Shown: positions 7,833-17,210 of the stretch, in pieces
Position numbering within the stretch: the first letter of the stretch is position 1
Layout of the letters: the number at the start of each line of letters is the position of its first letter
From: Methylomonas sp. 11b
GTDB lineage: Bacteria; Pseudomonadota; Gammaproteobacteria; Methylococcales; Methylomonadaceae
Assembly: GCF_000515215.1 (NCBI RefSeq)
Contig: NZ_KI911557.1
Location: 2,108,441-2,172,440, forward strand
Direction of reading: 5' to 3'
DNA: 64,000 bases
Notes under the pieces: model-generated
The model's input: only the letters and a program-made list of their open reading frames with translations
Databases searched by the model: none
Told to the model about the DNA's origin: nothing
Translations under genes and position numbers: made by a program

Positions 7833-9620
7833 TTATTTAGTCACTTGTATACTGACAACGCCTGAATTACCCGATGTATCCGTTGCAATCACTTTGATAA
7901 CATGGTTGCCTGCTGAGATTTTTTTGGCGTTCCAGTTATAACTCAAACTACTGCTGGTCGTGGAAGCAACCAACTTCGTATCGATATAAATCTGCACCTT
8001 GGCAACTGCGACATTATCTTTTGCCGCAACAGAAACCGCGACCAAACCACTGACTTTAGCGCCGTTCACTGGGGTAGAAATATTAACCGTGGGTGCGATC
8101 AAATCAGCAGTGGCTGTATTGCCAGTAGTGCCGCCGGTAGCATTTTGATTCTGTACGCTGACAGTCACGACAGCAGATGAACCAGTATTTCCAGCCGAAT
8201 CGATTGCGGCAGCAGTTAAGCTAACGTTGCCATTGGCTAGACTACCGGTATCCCAACTAAATTGATAAGGCGCGACACCGTCGGTTCCGACCAGCTTGCC
8301 ATTGGCAAACAGCGAGACTTGGCTGACGGACACATTATCACTAGCGGACACCGCTACAGAGGCCAATCCACTAACCACACTACCGGCACTTGGCGACGTA
8401 ATAACCGCTGTCGGTGCCTGAGTATCCACCGAAATGGTATTGATAGCTGTCTTTATTGCATTAGCCGCGTTGATTCGCCCATAGCCGTAGTTCAAGTCAA
8501 AATTAACACCGGACACCTTATCGGCAGAACTTTTCAATATTTTCTCGACATTGTCAGGCGTAAGTTTCGGATTCGCCGCCTGAATCAGTGCGACAACACC
8601 AGCGGCAACAGGAGTGGCGAGCGAAGTACCGTACCAAGCAGCATAAGTGCCGCCTTTATTGGTCGTCGCGATGGATACGCCCGGTGCGGCAACATCAATG
8701 TATTTACCGAAATTCGAGAAGCTTGCTTTCACATCGTTAGTATCTGTAGCGGAAACAGCAATCAGATTTACGCTATCTGCAAGCCCAGGGTCCAAACCAT
8801 CATTGCCGGCAGCCACCAATACCAAACCGCCTTTACTGCGCATGTATTGGGCAGCTGAAGCTACCGTGGCGCTATCGCTTGCGGCGTAGCTAAGGTTAGC
8901 GACGTCGGCACCATTATCTGCGGCCCAGTTCAAGCCTCGTGCTACGTCACTCCAATATGCATAACCACTGGCATCATTGGTAATTCTGATCGGCATGATT
9001 TTGGCGTTCCACGCTACGCCTGCCACACCACTGGCATTGTTGGTAACAGCAGCGGCGGCACCCGCTACGGCGGTACCATGTCCATTGACATCAGCAGTGA
9101 CCGAACCACTATCTACCGCATTCCAGCCAGGCACCATATGTGCCGCTAAATCGGGATGTGAACCATCCACCCCGCTATCAAGAATGGCAATGGTAATTCC
9201 ATCTGCTTTTGATACATCCCATGCGTTAGGGCTCTGAATTTTTGATAGATGCCAAGCATTGGCAAACTGTGGATCGTTGGGAACCGCACTTAGTGGCACA
9301 GCCATATCCAATTCAGCAAACTCGATATGGGGATTTTTTGACAAGGCTCGCACCACAGCAGCCTCAGCATTTTCAGGGACATTAATGATATGAATAGCCG
9401 AACTACCGATTTTTTCAGCAATACCACTGCCATTGAAACGTAGAATTTTTTTAAACTCGGCGTCAGGCAATCCAGCTTTGGGCTGGACTAATATCTGTCC
9501 GAATTTCCAAGCTTTGCCGGCCGGCAAATTGGTTGCAGTATTAGAAAATGCTTGCCCATAAACGAATCCAGCAGGCAAACTGAACAAACTTACAACCACA
9601 ATCTCCTTAACTCTAAGCAT
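7833..9620 (-). CDS. Secreted subtilisin-family (S8) serine protease with Ig-like repeats
   Basis: A 595-residue protein. Residues 1 to about 23 are a signal peptide, and residues 30-110 resemble a fervidolysin-type inhibitory propeptide. The peptidase S8 domain (about 115-385) has the triad Asp148 (DSGVDGSHPDL), His181 (NGHGTAVAG) and Ser333 (GTSLATP), with Asn273 for the oxyanion hole. Two bacterial Ig-like domains follow (about 400-490 and 505-595). It lies downstream of and closely resembles the protease at 9852-11669, a tandem duplication. A hairpin terminator separates the two, so this copy probably has its own promoter. Expected location is extracellular or surface. Confidence 0.93.
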   Translation of the reverse strand: MLRVKEIVVVSLFSLPAGFVYGQAFSNTATNLPAGKAWKFGQILVQPKAGLPDAEFKKILRFNGSGIAEKIGSSAIHIINVPENAEAAVVRALSKNPHIEFAELDMAVPLSAVPNDPQFANAWHLSKIQSPNAWDVSKADGITIAILDSGVDGSHPDLAAHMVPGWNAVDSGSVTADVNGHGTAVAGAAAAVTNNASGVAGVAWNAKIMPIRITNDASGYAYWSDVARGLNWAADNGADVANLSYAASDSATVASAAQYMRSKGGLVLVAAGNDGLDPGLADSVNLIAVSATDTNDVKASFSNFGKYIDVAAPGVSIATTNKGGTYAAWYGTSLATPVAAGVVALIQAANPKLTPDNVEKILKSSADKVSGVNFDLNYGYGRINAANAIKTAINTISVDTQAPTAVITSPSAGSVVSGLASVAVSASDNVSVSQVSLFANGKLVGTDGVAPYQFSWDTGSLANGNVSLTAAAIDSAGNTGSSAVVTVSVQNQNATGGTTGNTATADLIAPTVNISTPVNGAKVSGLVAVSVAAKDNVAVAKVQIYIDTKLVASTTSSSLSYNWNAKKISAGNHVIKVIATDTSGNSGVVSIQVTK

Positions 9621-9762
9621 GACAATCCCGTCTATCGAACAAAAGGCTTATTGTAAGATGCTCAGGCCGCATACTTTATTAAGAACACATTAAATCCCCT
9701 GGGGATCATTTGCGAATAGCCCAACCAGGATTAACCCGTTTCTTTGTTTATGCCGACTCACA

Positions 9763-9793
9763 CAAAAAAAACAGGGGCGAAATACGCCCCTGT
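9763..9793 (-). terminator. Rho-independent terminator after the upstream S8 protease
   Basis: Nine-base-pair stem ACAGGGGCG/CGCCCCTGT (9771-9779 and 9785-9793) with a 5-base loop. On the minus strand it is followed by eight T residues (9763-9770). It ends the transcript of the protease at 9852-11669. Confidence 0.9.
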
Positions 9794-9851
9794 CTTAATT
9801 GCCTTTGAAATACCGCCGACAATATTGTTGGCAGTTTTCCAGATACGAACG

Positions 9852-11669
9852 CTACTTGCTGACTAGAATGCTGACGGTACCGGTTTTATTGGAGGTATCG
9901 GTGGCAACCGCTTTGATCGAATGGCTGCCGGCAGCCACTTTCTTGACATTCCAGCTATAGCTCAAGGTTTTGCTGGTTGTAGAAGACACCAGCTTGTTGT
10001 CGATATAAAGCTGTACCTTAGCGACAGCAATATCGTCATTAGCAGCTGCGGCGATATTCACTACGCTTCCACTCACTTTCGCACCATTTGTTGGGTTAGA
10101 AATGGTCACGGTTGGAGCCGCTTGATCCGTGGTGGTTACCGTGGTTTGATTTTGTACGTTCACAGTCACGGCGCTTGATGAGCCTTGGTTTCCGGAAGAG
10201 TCAGTAGCCACCGCAGTTAAATTTATATTGCCGTTTGCCACAGTCGTGGAATCCCAACTGAATGTGTAAGGAGCAGTGCCATCTGTTCCGACCAATTTAC
10301 CGCCTGCGTAAAATGAAACCTGGCTTACGGCGACATTATCGTTAGCGTTAACGGCGACAGAGGTTAAACCACTTACCACAGAACCAGCAGCTGGAGATGA
10401 AATGGCAGCGGTCGGCGCCAGAGTATCTCTAGCCACTGTATTGAGCGCTAATTGCACAGCGGCGTTAGCATTGATACGTCCATAGCCATAGTTTGGATCA
10501 AAATTAACACCGGATACTTTATCGGCAGAATCTTTTAGCACCTTTTCGACATCCGCAGGCGCCAAGTTGGGATTTGCAGCTTGAATCAACGCCACTACAC
10601 CCGCGGTAACCGGACTAGAAAATGAGGTCCCGTTCCAATTGGCATATCCGCCACCTCTCAGAAGCGTGGCAATAGAAGTGCCGGGAGCTGCGACATCAAT
10701 AAAGGCGCCATAGTTGGACCAACTGGCCTTCACATCATTCCAATCGGTTGCTGAAACAGAAATCATGTAGGGGTTATCGGTATAACCGGGATCTACTCCG
10801 TCGTTGGCGCCTGCAACAACCACTATTCCGCCTTTGGAATTCATATACTGGGCCGCCGATGACACCGCCGAGCTACCACTCACCCCATAACTGATATTTG
10901 CGACATCGGCACCATTGTCAGCCGCCCAACTCAGGCCACGCGCAACGTCACTCCAGTAAGCGTATCCCGTTGAATCGTTGGTAATTCTGACGGGCATAAC
11001 TTTCGCGTTCCACGCCACGCCAGCAACCCCTACTGAGTTATCGGTGACAGCAGCTGCTGTACCGGCAACCGCAGTACCATGACCATTGATGTCGGTAGTG
11101 TCGGAGCCTCCATCCACCGCATTCCACCCCGGAATCATATGATTTGCCAAATCCGGATGCGAACCATCAACACCACTATCCAAGACGGCTATTGTAATGC
11201 CGTCCGCTTTGGAAACATCCCATGCGCCAGGCGTTTGAATTTTTGCTAAATGCCACGCACCACCAAAGTTTGGATCATTTGGGGTGGTAGTACTCATAGG
11301 CTGAGCCATGTCTAACTCAGCGAACTCGATATGGGGGTTTTTTGATAGCGCCCGTACCACCGCTTCTTCCGCTTGCTCAGGGACGCTAACGATATGAACC
11401 GGCAAATTACCGATTTTTTCACTGCTTTTACCTTGATTGCCACGCAGAATTTTCTCAAATTCCGCATCAGCCAAACCGGCATTGGGCTTAACTAAAATTT
11501 GCCCTGGTTTCCAGGTCTTAGCGACGTTACCAGCCGAGGCGGGCAACTGCTGCATATCCCGATTTATTTGCAAAATTTCCTGGTCTAGCAAATATTTATC
11601 GAGATAAATGATTACAGGCACTGCCAGTAGTGCAACACCTAAAGTGATGTACAAATTTTTTTTGTTCAT
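9852..11669 (-). CDS. Membrane-anchored subtilisin-family (S8) serine protease with Ig-like repeats
   Basis: The start at 11669 (MNKKNLYITLG) is chosen because AGGGGGA lies just before it, giving 605 residues. Residues 6-23 form a membrane anchor or uncleaved signal, where the paralogue at 7833-9620 has a cleavable signal peptide. A fervidolysin-like propeptide, the S8 domain (triad Asp164, His197, Ser349) and two Ig-like C-terminal domains follow. Substrates are unknown. The neighbouring PEP-CTERM gene could suggest work on surface proteins, but this is only context. Confidence 0.93.
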   Translation of the reverse strand: MNKKNLYITLGVALLAVPVIIYLDKYLLDQEILQINRDMQQLPASAGNVAKTWKPGQILVKPNAGLADAEFEKILRGNQGKSSEKIGNLPVHIVSVPEQAEEAVVRALSKNPHIEFAELDMAQPMSTTTPNDPNFGGAWHLAKIQTPGAWDVSKADGITIAVLDSGVDGSHPDLANHMIPGWNAVDGGSDTTDINGHGTAVAGTAAAVTDNSVGVAGVAWNAKVMPVRITNDSTGYAYWSDVARGLSWAADNGADVANISYGVSGSSAVSSAAQYMNSKGGIVVVAGANDGVDPGYTDNPYMISVSATDWNDVKASWSNYGAFIDVAAPGTSIATLLRGGGYANWNGTSFSSPVTAGVVALIQAANPNLAPADVEKVLKDSADKVSGVNFDPNYGYGRINANAAVQLALNTVARDTLAPTAAISSPAAGSVVSGLTSVAVNANDNVAVSQVSFYAGGKLVGTDGTAPYTFSWDSTTVANGNINLTAVATDSSGNQGSSSAVTVNVQNQTTVTTTDQAAPTVTISNPTNGAKVSGSVVNIAAAANDDIAVAKVQLYIDNKLVSSTTSKTLSYSWNVKKVAAGSHSIKAVATDTSNKTGTVSILVSK

Positions 11670-11900
11670 GACTGTCCCCCTGGTTTTTGTTTTGAATGTC
11701 CAAATCTTAAACACCTCATCCTTGGCTTCATGCCATGAGGCTTTCTGAACGCAAGCTAATTTGAATTTTCCGAATCAGCTTTCTGCTTGGAAGGAAGTCT
11801 AAAAAAACTGGGCCACCATTACTGTGACTTTACTTTCAGAATCACCATAACAACAATGGGGTAACACCTATTGCTATAGCTACCAGACAATTTCTGGAAA

Positions 11901-11927
11901 AAAAACGCCGGTTTAACCGGCGTTTTT
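11901..11927 (-). terminator. Rho-independent terminator after the PEP-CTERM gene
   Basis: Inverted repeat AAAAACGCCGGT/ACCGGCGTTTTT, a GC-rich stem with A/T runs on both sides, 25 bp beyond the stop of the leftward PEP-CTERM gene. It could work in either direction, but only leftward genes are near. Confidence 0.88.
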
Positions 11928-11951
11928 AAGGCGTGTAAACAAATCGGACAA

Positions 11952-12659
11952 TCAGACTTTGTTTTTACGTGACAAACCCATGCCCAACAAACCCATGCCT
12001 AGCAAAGCCACAACGCTTGGCTCTGGCACGCTCCCTTGACCGCCACCACCACCGTTGCGTGTGTAGTTACCTATCAGGAAGCCGCTATCGGAACAACCAG
12101 CACAACCTGCCGTACTTAGCGACTGCAAATGAGCACCCAATTGACCGGCAGGTAACGTAGCTTCAGAGCTCTGTAGTGCCGCTGCGGAATAAAAGTCATC
12201 CAAAGTCCAATTACGGTTTAAGGTTGCGGTAAACGACAAATTCACGGCATTAGTGACGTTGTTTCCGTTGCCTGGCGGATCAACGGCTTCAAATAGAAAC
12301 GTGGGATTGAAGTTCCCCCCGCCTACTGTCGACGCTGGATTGCTGATAACCCAACCTGTTGGCGAAAACCCACCAAAACTCAAATTTCCGGGGATGACTG
12401 AAGACCCTAGATTGAAATAAAACTCGTCAAGCTTTGCATTTGGATGCAAAGGCGAAGCGATATCCACTGTCCAAGTAGCGACTGTGTCAACGACATTAAT
12501 GCCAACGTTGATGAACAGGTTATCTGGATTATCAGTTCTGGGATCGCCTGTTAGGCTACCCGCTACGCTAAATGAGGCCGCTTGAACGCCGCCTCCGAAA
12601 ATTGCGGTTGACGATAAAAGTCCCGCTAAGAATATGTGTTTAATCGTTTTGGTTTCCAT
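11952..12659 (-). CDS. PEP-CTERM sorted exported protein
   Basis: A 235-residue protein. Residues 1-27 are a signal peptide (cleavage after VQA). The C-terminus holds the PEP-CTERM signal: VPEPS, a hydrophobic stretch (VVALLGMGLLGMGL) and the basic tail SRKNKV. Exosortase/EpsH systems recognise this signal and process such proteins at the cell envelope, often together with exopolysaccharide. The body is beta-rich with a Gly-rich linker before the sorting signal; its ligand is unknown. A sigma-54-like promoter lies 90-105 bp upstream and a terminator follows, so it is a single-gene unit. No exosortase gene is in this window. Confidence 0.9.
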   Translation of the reverse strand: METKTIKHIFLAGLLSSTAIFGGGVQAASFSVAGSLTGDPRTDNPDNLFINVGINVVDTVATWTVDIASPLHPNAKLDEFYFNLGSSVIPGNLSFGGFSPTGWVISNPASTVGGGNFNPTFLFEAVDPPGNGNNVTNAVNLSFTATLNRNWTLDDFYSAAALQSSEATLPAGQLGAHLQSLSTAGCAGCSDSGFLIGNYTRNGGGGGQGSVPEPSVVALLGMGLLGMGLSRKNKV

Positions 12660-12749
12660 AATTCCCCCTAATATAAAATCTGCACAATCTTTGAATGCTT
12701 TCTTTGGTTAAGTTTCCGTTAGGCATAGCACGAAACCATATAAATAATC

Positions 12750-12765
12750 AGCAAATAGCAAGCCA
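12750..12765 (-). promoter_or_regulatory. Sigma-54-like promoter of the PEP-CTERM gene
   Basis: The minus strand reads TGGCTTGCTATTTGCT, with GG and GC spaced by exactly 10 bases as in -24/-12 promoters and only two deviations from the consensus. The predicted start near 12738 leaves a leader of about 80 bases. PEP-CTERM genes in other bacteria are known targets of the PrsK/PrsR sigma-54 system, which fits. Confidence 0.7.
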
Positions 12766-13401
12766 AAAAAAATTTAAATTTATAAAACAGATGTTTAAAT
12801 AAAAATCATCATCTCGAAACAATTTCAAACGCCACGAGTTGTAAATTTTTATGTCAGCATTTGCTTACATTACGCGCATTACAATTCAAACCTACTTGGG
12901 CATAAACTAAGAAAAACTGAGTCGTGACATCTACTTAATCAGTTTTGTCCCAGCGATTCTCATAAGATTGTTTTTTACAAATCCAATGTCAGAGAGCTTT
13001 TACAAAGCAAGTTCAGGAAAAAATCCCGACGCATTGTCAATTAAATTTAACACTGCTCCCGACCAAAAGTTTCATTTGGGAATCCATCATTCTTGACTGT
13101 AAAAAAAACTGACACAACACTTGCACTGTTGAATGTTTTGTAAGTCATGATCGATTGACCCAATCGAAAAATTGAAACTTAGTTTTTTCAAGACAGAAAA
13201 GCTACTAGGCGCAATGCGCCTTGCAACTCGACGAATCAACTATTTCAACGATCTATGGTATAAAGCGCTGCGATTTAATCGTAGCGCTTCCATCATGCTT
13301 TAGAATACAAGCCGCGGAAGCAATATACCTAGAAAGCCAATCGGTAACGCTGTAGGTGTTAATTTGTTTTGGATTAATAACAATATTGAGGGGGACAAAT
13401 C
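12766..13401. other. AT-rich intergenic region
   Basis: No convincing coding sequence is seen. It contains two small hairpins: AGGCGCAATGCGCCT near 13208, and a longer one at 13263-13289 (arms AAGCGCT-CGAT), neither followed by a T run. The promoter of the gene at 13402 should lie here. GAGGGGG at about 13389 is that gene's ribosome site. Confidence 0.5.
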
Positions 13402-14082
13402 ATGATAGAACTTCTAATAATCGTAGTGCTGGCAGTAGTCGGTTGGCTGGCCTGGAAAGGCAAACTAAAACTCAAACCAATCGGCAAGACGCCAGAAAAC
13501 AAACAGGCGACACCACCTCAACAAGCAGCTTCCCGTGCAGCGAATTCCCCTTCGCAACCCCATACGCCTTCGCCAACGGCTCCAATAGCGCAACAACTCG
13601 AGACACTGGTAGCGCCCCCAACCCAAGCGCCTGAGTCGATTGCCGAACCAGCCCCACAAGCGCCAATCGTCACCGCAGCTACCGAAGAACCGAGAACTCC
13701 GGCGGTAGAAGCGCCGGCAATCAATCTACCCGAAGATTCGATATTAAAACGCCATTATCTGGCTGCATTGCAAGCGGAGAAAGAAGCCCTTAGCAATCCC
13801 TATCCCACCGACTCCGTGCTACGCCGTCACTACGAAACTCTGCATAAAATCACATCGCCTCAACACTCAGAAACGGCAGACTTATCGGAACCAACCCAGC
13901 AGCCAGTCACTGTTACAGAAACAGATCTTACTGAAAAATCTTCAGTACCGACGCATGACCTTGACCAATTACGCCGCGAGATTGCAGCGGAATTGCCGGC
14001 ACCGCCCACCGATTCGGTGTTGAAACGCCACTATGACAGTTTGCTGCAAACCAAGCTGCAACAACGACTATCAGGACAATAA
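13402..14082 (+). CDS. Membrane-anchored Pro-rich protein with three DSxLxRHY repeats
   Basis: A 226-residue protein. Residues 2-18 form one N-terminal membrane helix followed by KGKLKLK, so the rest should be cytoplasmic. Residues 30-110 are low-complexity Pro/Ala/Gln-rich. Three copies of a short helical motif follow, DSILKRHY (112-119), DSVLRRHY (137-144) and DSVLKRHY (204-211), each after Pro plus an acidic or Thr residue and before a Leu/Lys-rich helix. I do not know a function. The layout of anchor, flexible linker and repeated basic helix could be a docking scaffold. GAGGGGG precedes the ATG. It appears to be transcribed alone. Confidence 0.8.
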   Translation: MIELLIIVVLAVVGWLAWKGKLKLKPIGKTPENKQATPPQQAASRAANSPSQPHTPSPTAPIAQQLETLVAPPTQAPESIAEPAPQAPIVTAATEEPRTPAVEAPAINLPEDSILKRHYLAALQAEKEALSNPYPTDSVLRRHYETLHKITSPQHSETADLSEPTQQPVTVTETDLTEKSSVPTHDLDQLRREIAAELPAPPTDSVLKRHYDSLLQTKLQQRLSGQ

Positions 14083-14401
14083 GCACTGGGCAATCGCCGA
14101 AGGTTTCAACAGCCGCCCATACAGCCAGGCAACTATGGGCCCTGTCCTCCCGCGAGAGAATGACCGAGGCCCCGTATTTCCAAACTATACTGAAGTTCCT
14201 TCCGACAACCCCCTCGCAAAAAAGGGTATTGTCACGCTATAGATTTTTGACAATCCGATGAACAACGGTAAGCTCGGTGAATATTTGTCTATGGATCTTG
14301 ATCGGGATGCATGGACCTAAGAGGGGCTTTAGCCATTGCAACTCGATGGACAGCGGGATGCAAGACAAGCGCAAGTAATTCCATAACGGACCAGTATCAG
14401 C
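14083..14401. other. Intergenic region without recognisable feature
   Basis: About 320 bases between two rightward genes. Short open frames lack ribosome sites and family resemblance. No clear terminator or promoter could be recognised. Confidence 0.4.
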
Positions 14402-14908
14402 ATGAATGACATATACCAATTCTCGGCCACTAACATTAACGGCGAAACTGTTTCTTTAGAAGATTTCCGCGGCAAAGTGCTACTAATCGTCAACACCGCC
14501 AGTCAGTGCGGTTTTACGCCGCAATACCGCGGCTTGGAAGCGTTGTACCAAACTTATAAAAGCCGGGGCTTGGTGATACTAGGATTTCCGTGTAATCAGT
14601 TCGGTCAGCAGGAACCCGGCGACAGCCAAGAAATAGCCAGTTTTTGCGAATTAAATTATGGCGTGAGTTTCCCGATGTTCGAAAAAATCGATGTCAACGG
14701 TAACAACGCGCATCCGCTCTACGAGTATTTGAAAAACGCGGCACCGGGCATTTTGGGATTTAATGCCATCAAATGGAATTTCAGCAAATTTCTTATCGGG
14801 CGAGATGGCAAGGTTTTTAAACGCTATGCGCCGATAGACACACCGGCAGGCATGAGCAAGGACATCGAGCGCTTACTAGGCTTGAGCGACGCGCCCGTCA
14901 AGGCGTAG
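14402..14908 (+). CDS. Glutathione peroxidase family thiol peroxidase
   Basis: A 168-residue protein of the glutathione peroxidase family (BtuE-like). It reduces hydrogen peroxide and organic hydroperoxides with glutathione or thioredoxin. The tetrad is visible: Cys36 ([10 protein letters not shown]), Gln66 (FPCNQFG), Trp125 and Asn126 (KWNFSKF). Cys replaces selenocysteine. No signal peptide, so it is cytoplasmic. The 3' end overlaps the convergent flgT-like gene by 11 bp. A weak ribosome site precedes the ATG. Confidence 0.93.
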   Translation: MNDIYQFSATNINGETVSLEDFRGKVLLIVNTASQCGFTPQYRGLEALYQTYKSRGLVILGFPCNQFGQQEPGDSQEIASFCELNYGVSFPMFEKIDVNGNNAHPLYEYLKNAAPGILGFNAIKWNFSKFLIGRDGKVFKRYAPIDTPAGMSKDIERLLGLSDAPVKA

Positions 14909-16079
14909 CGAAACTTTTCACCCAGTCGCCTGGCCTGACTGCACCGGCAACTGCCGTTGAATCAAGAGTACCCGCCGCAGTCGTCGCACTAACGTCGGTT
15001 ATCGTCAAAATACCCTGCGATTCCCCCAAACCGGCTCCCGCCACACCGCCGGCGGACGCGGAATATATCATCAGCCTGTCGCCGATTTTGATTTTATCCT
15101 GAGCGCCGGCCGCAATCACAATCCGATTATTACCGGCCTGTATTACCCGGGTGGTAAAAGGATAACAGCCAAATAATTTATGAATGTCTTCGCTGGCTTC
15201 CTGAATAATTTCGCTGATGGCGTGACCGGCCGATGTCGAGTTGAAGCGGTCGCTACCTACCGTATAGCCGCTTGGAAGCGATACATCACCAAGGATGGAA
15301 TCGGTGTAACGATGTTGAAACAGCAAGGCACCGCTAAAACCATCGTAAACATATACATCAATCCCCACGCTGCGGCGAGCCACAAAATCCCTGACCATGG
15401 ATTTTAAATCCGCCAGCGGTCCACTACCGCGCACATATTCGGTGGACTCCACCCGAAAGTCGCGAATCACGCCGGACAATACAAACTGCGCATTCTGCTG
15501 CTTGGCGATATTCAGAATTACCGATTCGGCTGTACCCTCGGCAAAGCGAATCTCCGGCGCCAAATCGGGCCGGCTGTATAAAGAGGTGTTGGTCAGATTA
15601 CGGCCGATAAAATCGCCGGTTTCCATCAACTGATTATTAATTTCCCTGGGGATGCCGCTGTATAAATCCTGGCTTTCGGTGCCGCTGATTTGATCGGCAT
15701 TCATGACCGGAAAGCCGGTGGCGACGATTTTCTTCCGATACGGCGAACCGCAACGCTGTTTATCGGATAACACGGCCAGCACTTGCACATGGTAGAGATC
15801 GGCATCCTGCCACTCGTCGACCACCTTAATATCGCTGACCAGTAGTGCCGAATTATTGTTACGTTTTAATTGTAGGGAGGCGTTACTCACTGCATCGTCG
15901 ATAGCCGCACGACGAGCTGCTTCGACACCTCCGCCGACGATAGCCGCACTACCTTGCACACTAACCTGCTGACCGGACGCGGCCACACCATTCTCATCAC
16001 CGCGCCGCTTACTGTTGCCGCTGCTGCATGCAGCCAGCAAGGCGATCAATACCACTGTTAGCAAGTTTCTATAAGGCAC
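14898..16079 (-). CDS. flgT: FlgT-like flagellar assembly lipoprotein
   Basis: A 393-residue protein with a lipoprotein signal (LLAACSS, lipid Cys18). The N-terminal domain has [33 protein letters not shown] spread over about residues 37-72, like FlgT_N. A middle region (about 150-280) forms the TolB-like/FlgT_M part, and residues 305-390 form a FlgT_C-like beta domain ([10 protein letters not shown]). In Vibrio, FlgT is part of the H-ring around the flagellar basal body. It overlaps the flgP-like gene by 11 bp, so the two are translationally coupled. No other flagellar gene is in the window, so the assignment rests on domains and pairing. Confidence 0.78.
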   Translation of the reverse strand: MPYRNLLTVVLIALLAACSSGNSKRRGDENGVAASGQQVSVQGSAAIVGGGVEAARRAAIDDAVSNASLQLKRNNNSALLVSDIKVVDEWQDADLYHVQVLAVLSDKQRCGSPYRKKIVATGFPVMNADQISGTESQDLYSGIPREINNQLMETGDFIGRNLTNTSLYSRPDLAPEIRFAEGTAESVILNIAKQQNAQFVLSGVIRDFRVESTEYVRGSGPLADLKSMVRDFVARRSVGIDVYVYDGFSGALLFQHRYTDSILGDVSLPSGYTVGSDRFNSTSAGHAISEIIQEASEDIHKLFGCYPFTTRVIQAGNNRIVIAAGAQDKIKIGDRLMIYSASAGGVAGAGLGESQGILTITDVSATTAAGTLDSTAVAGAVRPGDWVKSFATP

Positions 16080-16755
16080 TATAAAATCCGTTGATCAACA
16101 AATACTGAAATATCGTCCGCAAACCGGTATTGGCGATCCATTCCACATCGTAAAGACCGGCTTCCAGCAAGGTATCATCCACGACATTGGCCTTTTTGGA
16201 AAAGCCTGCCACATAATATTGATCGCTACAATCCCGAGCACCACAGGCCAGGTTGGCAGAGGTCACCGTCGCGGCTTTATAACCCAGCCGCGTAAACGCC
16301 AGCTTATTATCTTCCTGCAAACACTGACCGGCAAAAGCAGTATCGCCAGACATACATTGATAAAAACGCGGGCTAAGACGTAATTCAAGAGTCGTTTTTA
16401 AACTGTCTCTGACAGTCCGATAATCGGCGGCGCGCGCATCGCGTAAGTAACTATCCAGATAAACCCGGTAGACCTCGTCGCGCATCACCTGAGCACCGAC
16501 GGTAGTTTGATTGCCCAATCTTTCTTGATACAACAAATCCGCCAAGCCGCGATAGGCTTCCAGTTTGGCGGCTTGTTGCGCCTGTAACCAGCGCTGATTA
16601 ACCGCCAGCTTACCGCTGTCGTCAAAACGGCTATAACCAGTAGCGCGCAGCGTTTTTCCGGCGGATGGTACGTCAGCATGCTTATCGCCCACCGCAGCAC
16701 AACCGTTTAAGGCTAACGCCATCAACACCCAGCAAATTGTTTTAAACACTTTCAT
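16069..16755 (-). CDS. flgP: FlgP-like (LPP20 family) lipoprotein
   Basis: A 228-residue protein. The signal ends in a lipobox (LALNGCAAV, Cys19). Residues about 55-130 (RWLQAQQAAKLEAYRGLADL region) match the LPP20/FlgP domain, which forms outer-membrane disk or ring structures around flagella in Vibrio and Campylobacter. The C-terminal 90 residues, with several Cys, extend beyond the roughly 145 residues of Vibrio FlgP. It is first of a two-gene unit with the flgT-like gene. Confidence 0.75.
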   Translation of the reverse strand: MKVFKTICWVLMALALNGCAAVGDKHADVPSAGKTLRATGYSRFDDSGKLAVNQRWLQAQQAAKLEAYRGLADLLYQERLGNQTTVGAQVMRDEVYRVYLDSYLRDARAADYRTVRDSLKTTLELRLSPRFYQCMSGDTAFAGQCLQEDNKLAFTRLGYKAATVTSANLACGARDCSDQYYVAGFSKKANVVDDTLLEAGLYDVEWIANTGLRTIFQYLLINGFYSAL

Positions 16756-16868
16756 GACCCCTCCTCCTACTCGCCTAAGTCATCGACTACTTGGGCTTTT
16801 TCTTGAGGGCGGATGACAAATTCTGCCCTTGGTCCACTGGAAATTTCTTTCGGCAAGTCGCGGGAAAA

Positions 16869-17210
16869 CTAGCTATGTGTCTTGTCGCCTGCCACTGACC
16901 AGAGTTTTTCCAGCTGATACAGTTCGCGGGCCTGACCGGTCATCACATGCACGATCACATCGCCCAAATCCAACAAAATCCAATCCGAACTTTGGTCGCC
17001 TTCCAACCCCAGCGGTTGCTGCCCCTGCTCCTTGACCTTTTCCATCACATAATCGCACAGCGACTTGGCGTGCCGGGACGAGGTACCGGTGGCAATGACC
17101 ATGTAATCGGTAATACTGGTTTTGCCGCGCACATCGATAGTCTTGATGTTAAGGCCTTTACGGTCGTCGAGCTCGGTTTCGACCAGCTTTAGTAATGCTT
17201 CTGTTTGCAT
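16869..17210 (-). CDS. rsfS: Ribosomal silencing factor RsfS
   Basis: A 113-residue protein of the RsfS/Iojap family, with the family signatures IKTIDVRGKTSITDYMVIATG and GDQSSDWILLDLGDVIVHVM. It binds ribosomal protein uL14 on the 50S subunit and blocks subunit joining in starvation. The ATG directly abuts the nadD stop codon, and nadD overlaps proA by one base, giving a proA-nadD-rsfS operon read leftward. This order is common in proteobacteria. Confidence 0.96.
   Translation of the reverse strand: MQTEALLKLVETELDDRKGLNIKTIDVRGKTSITDYMVIATGTSSRHAKSLCDYVMEKVKEQGQQPLGLEGDQSSDWILLDLGDVIVHVMTGQARELYQLEKLWSVAGDKTHS

Noticed and set aside
13110..13125. TGACACAACACTTGCA as a possible sigma-54 promoter for the gene at 13402
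   Set aside because: The invariant GG at -24 is GA here, and the site lies almost 280 bp from the start codon; too weak beside the better elements at 1476 and 12750.
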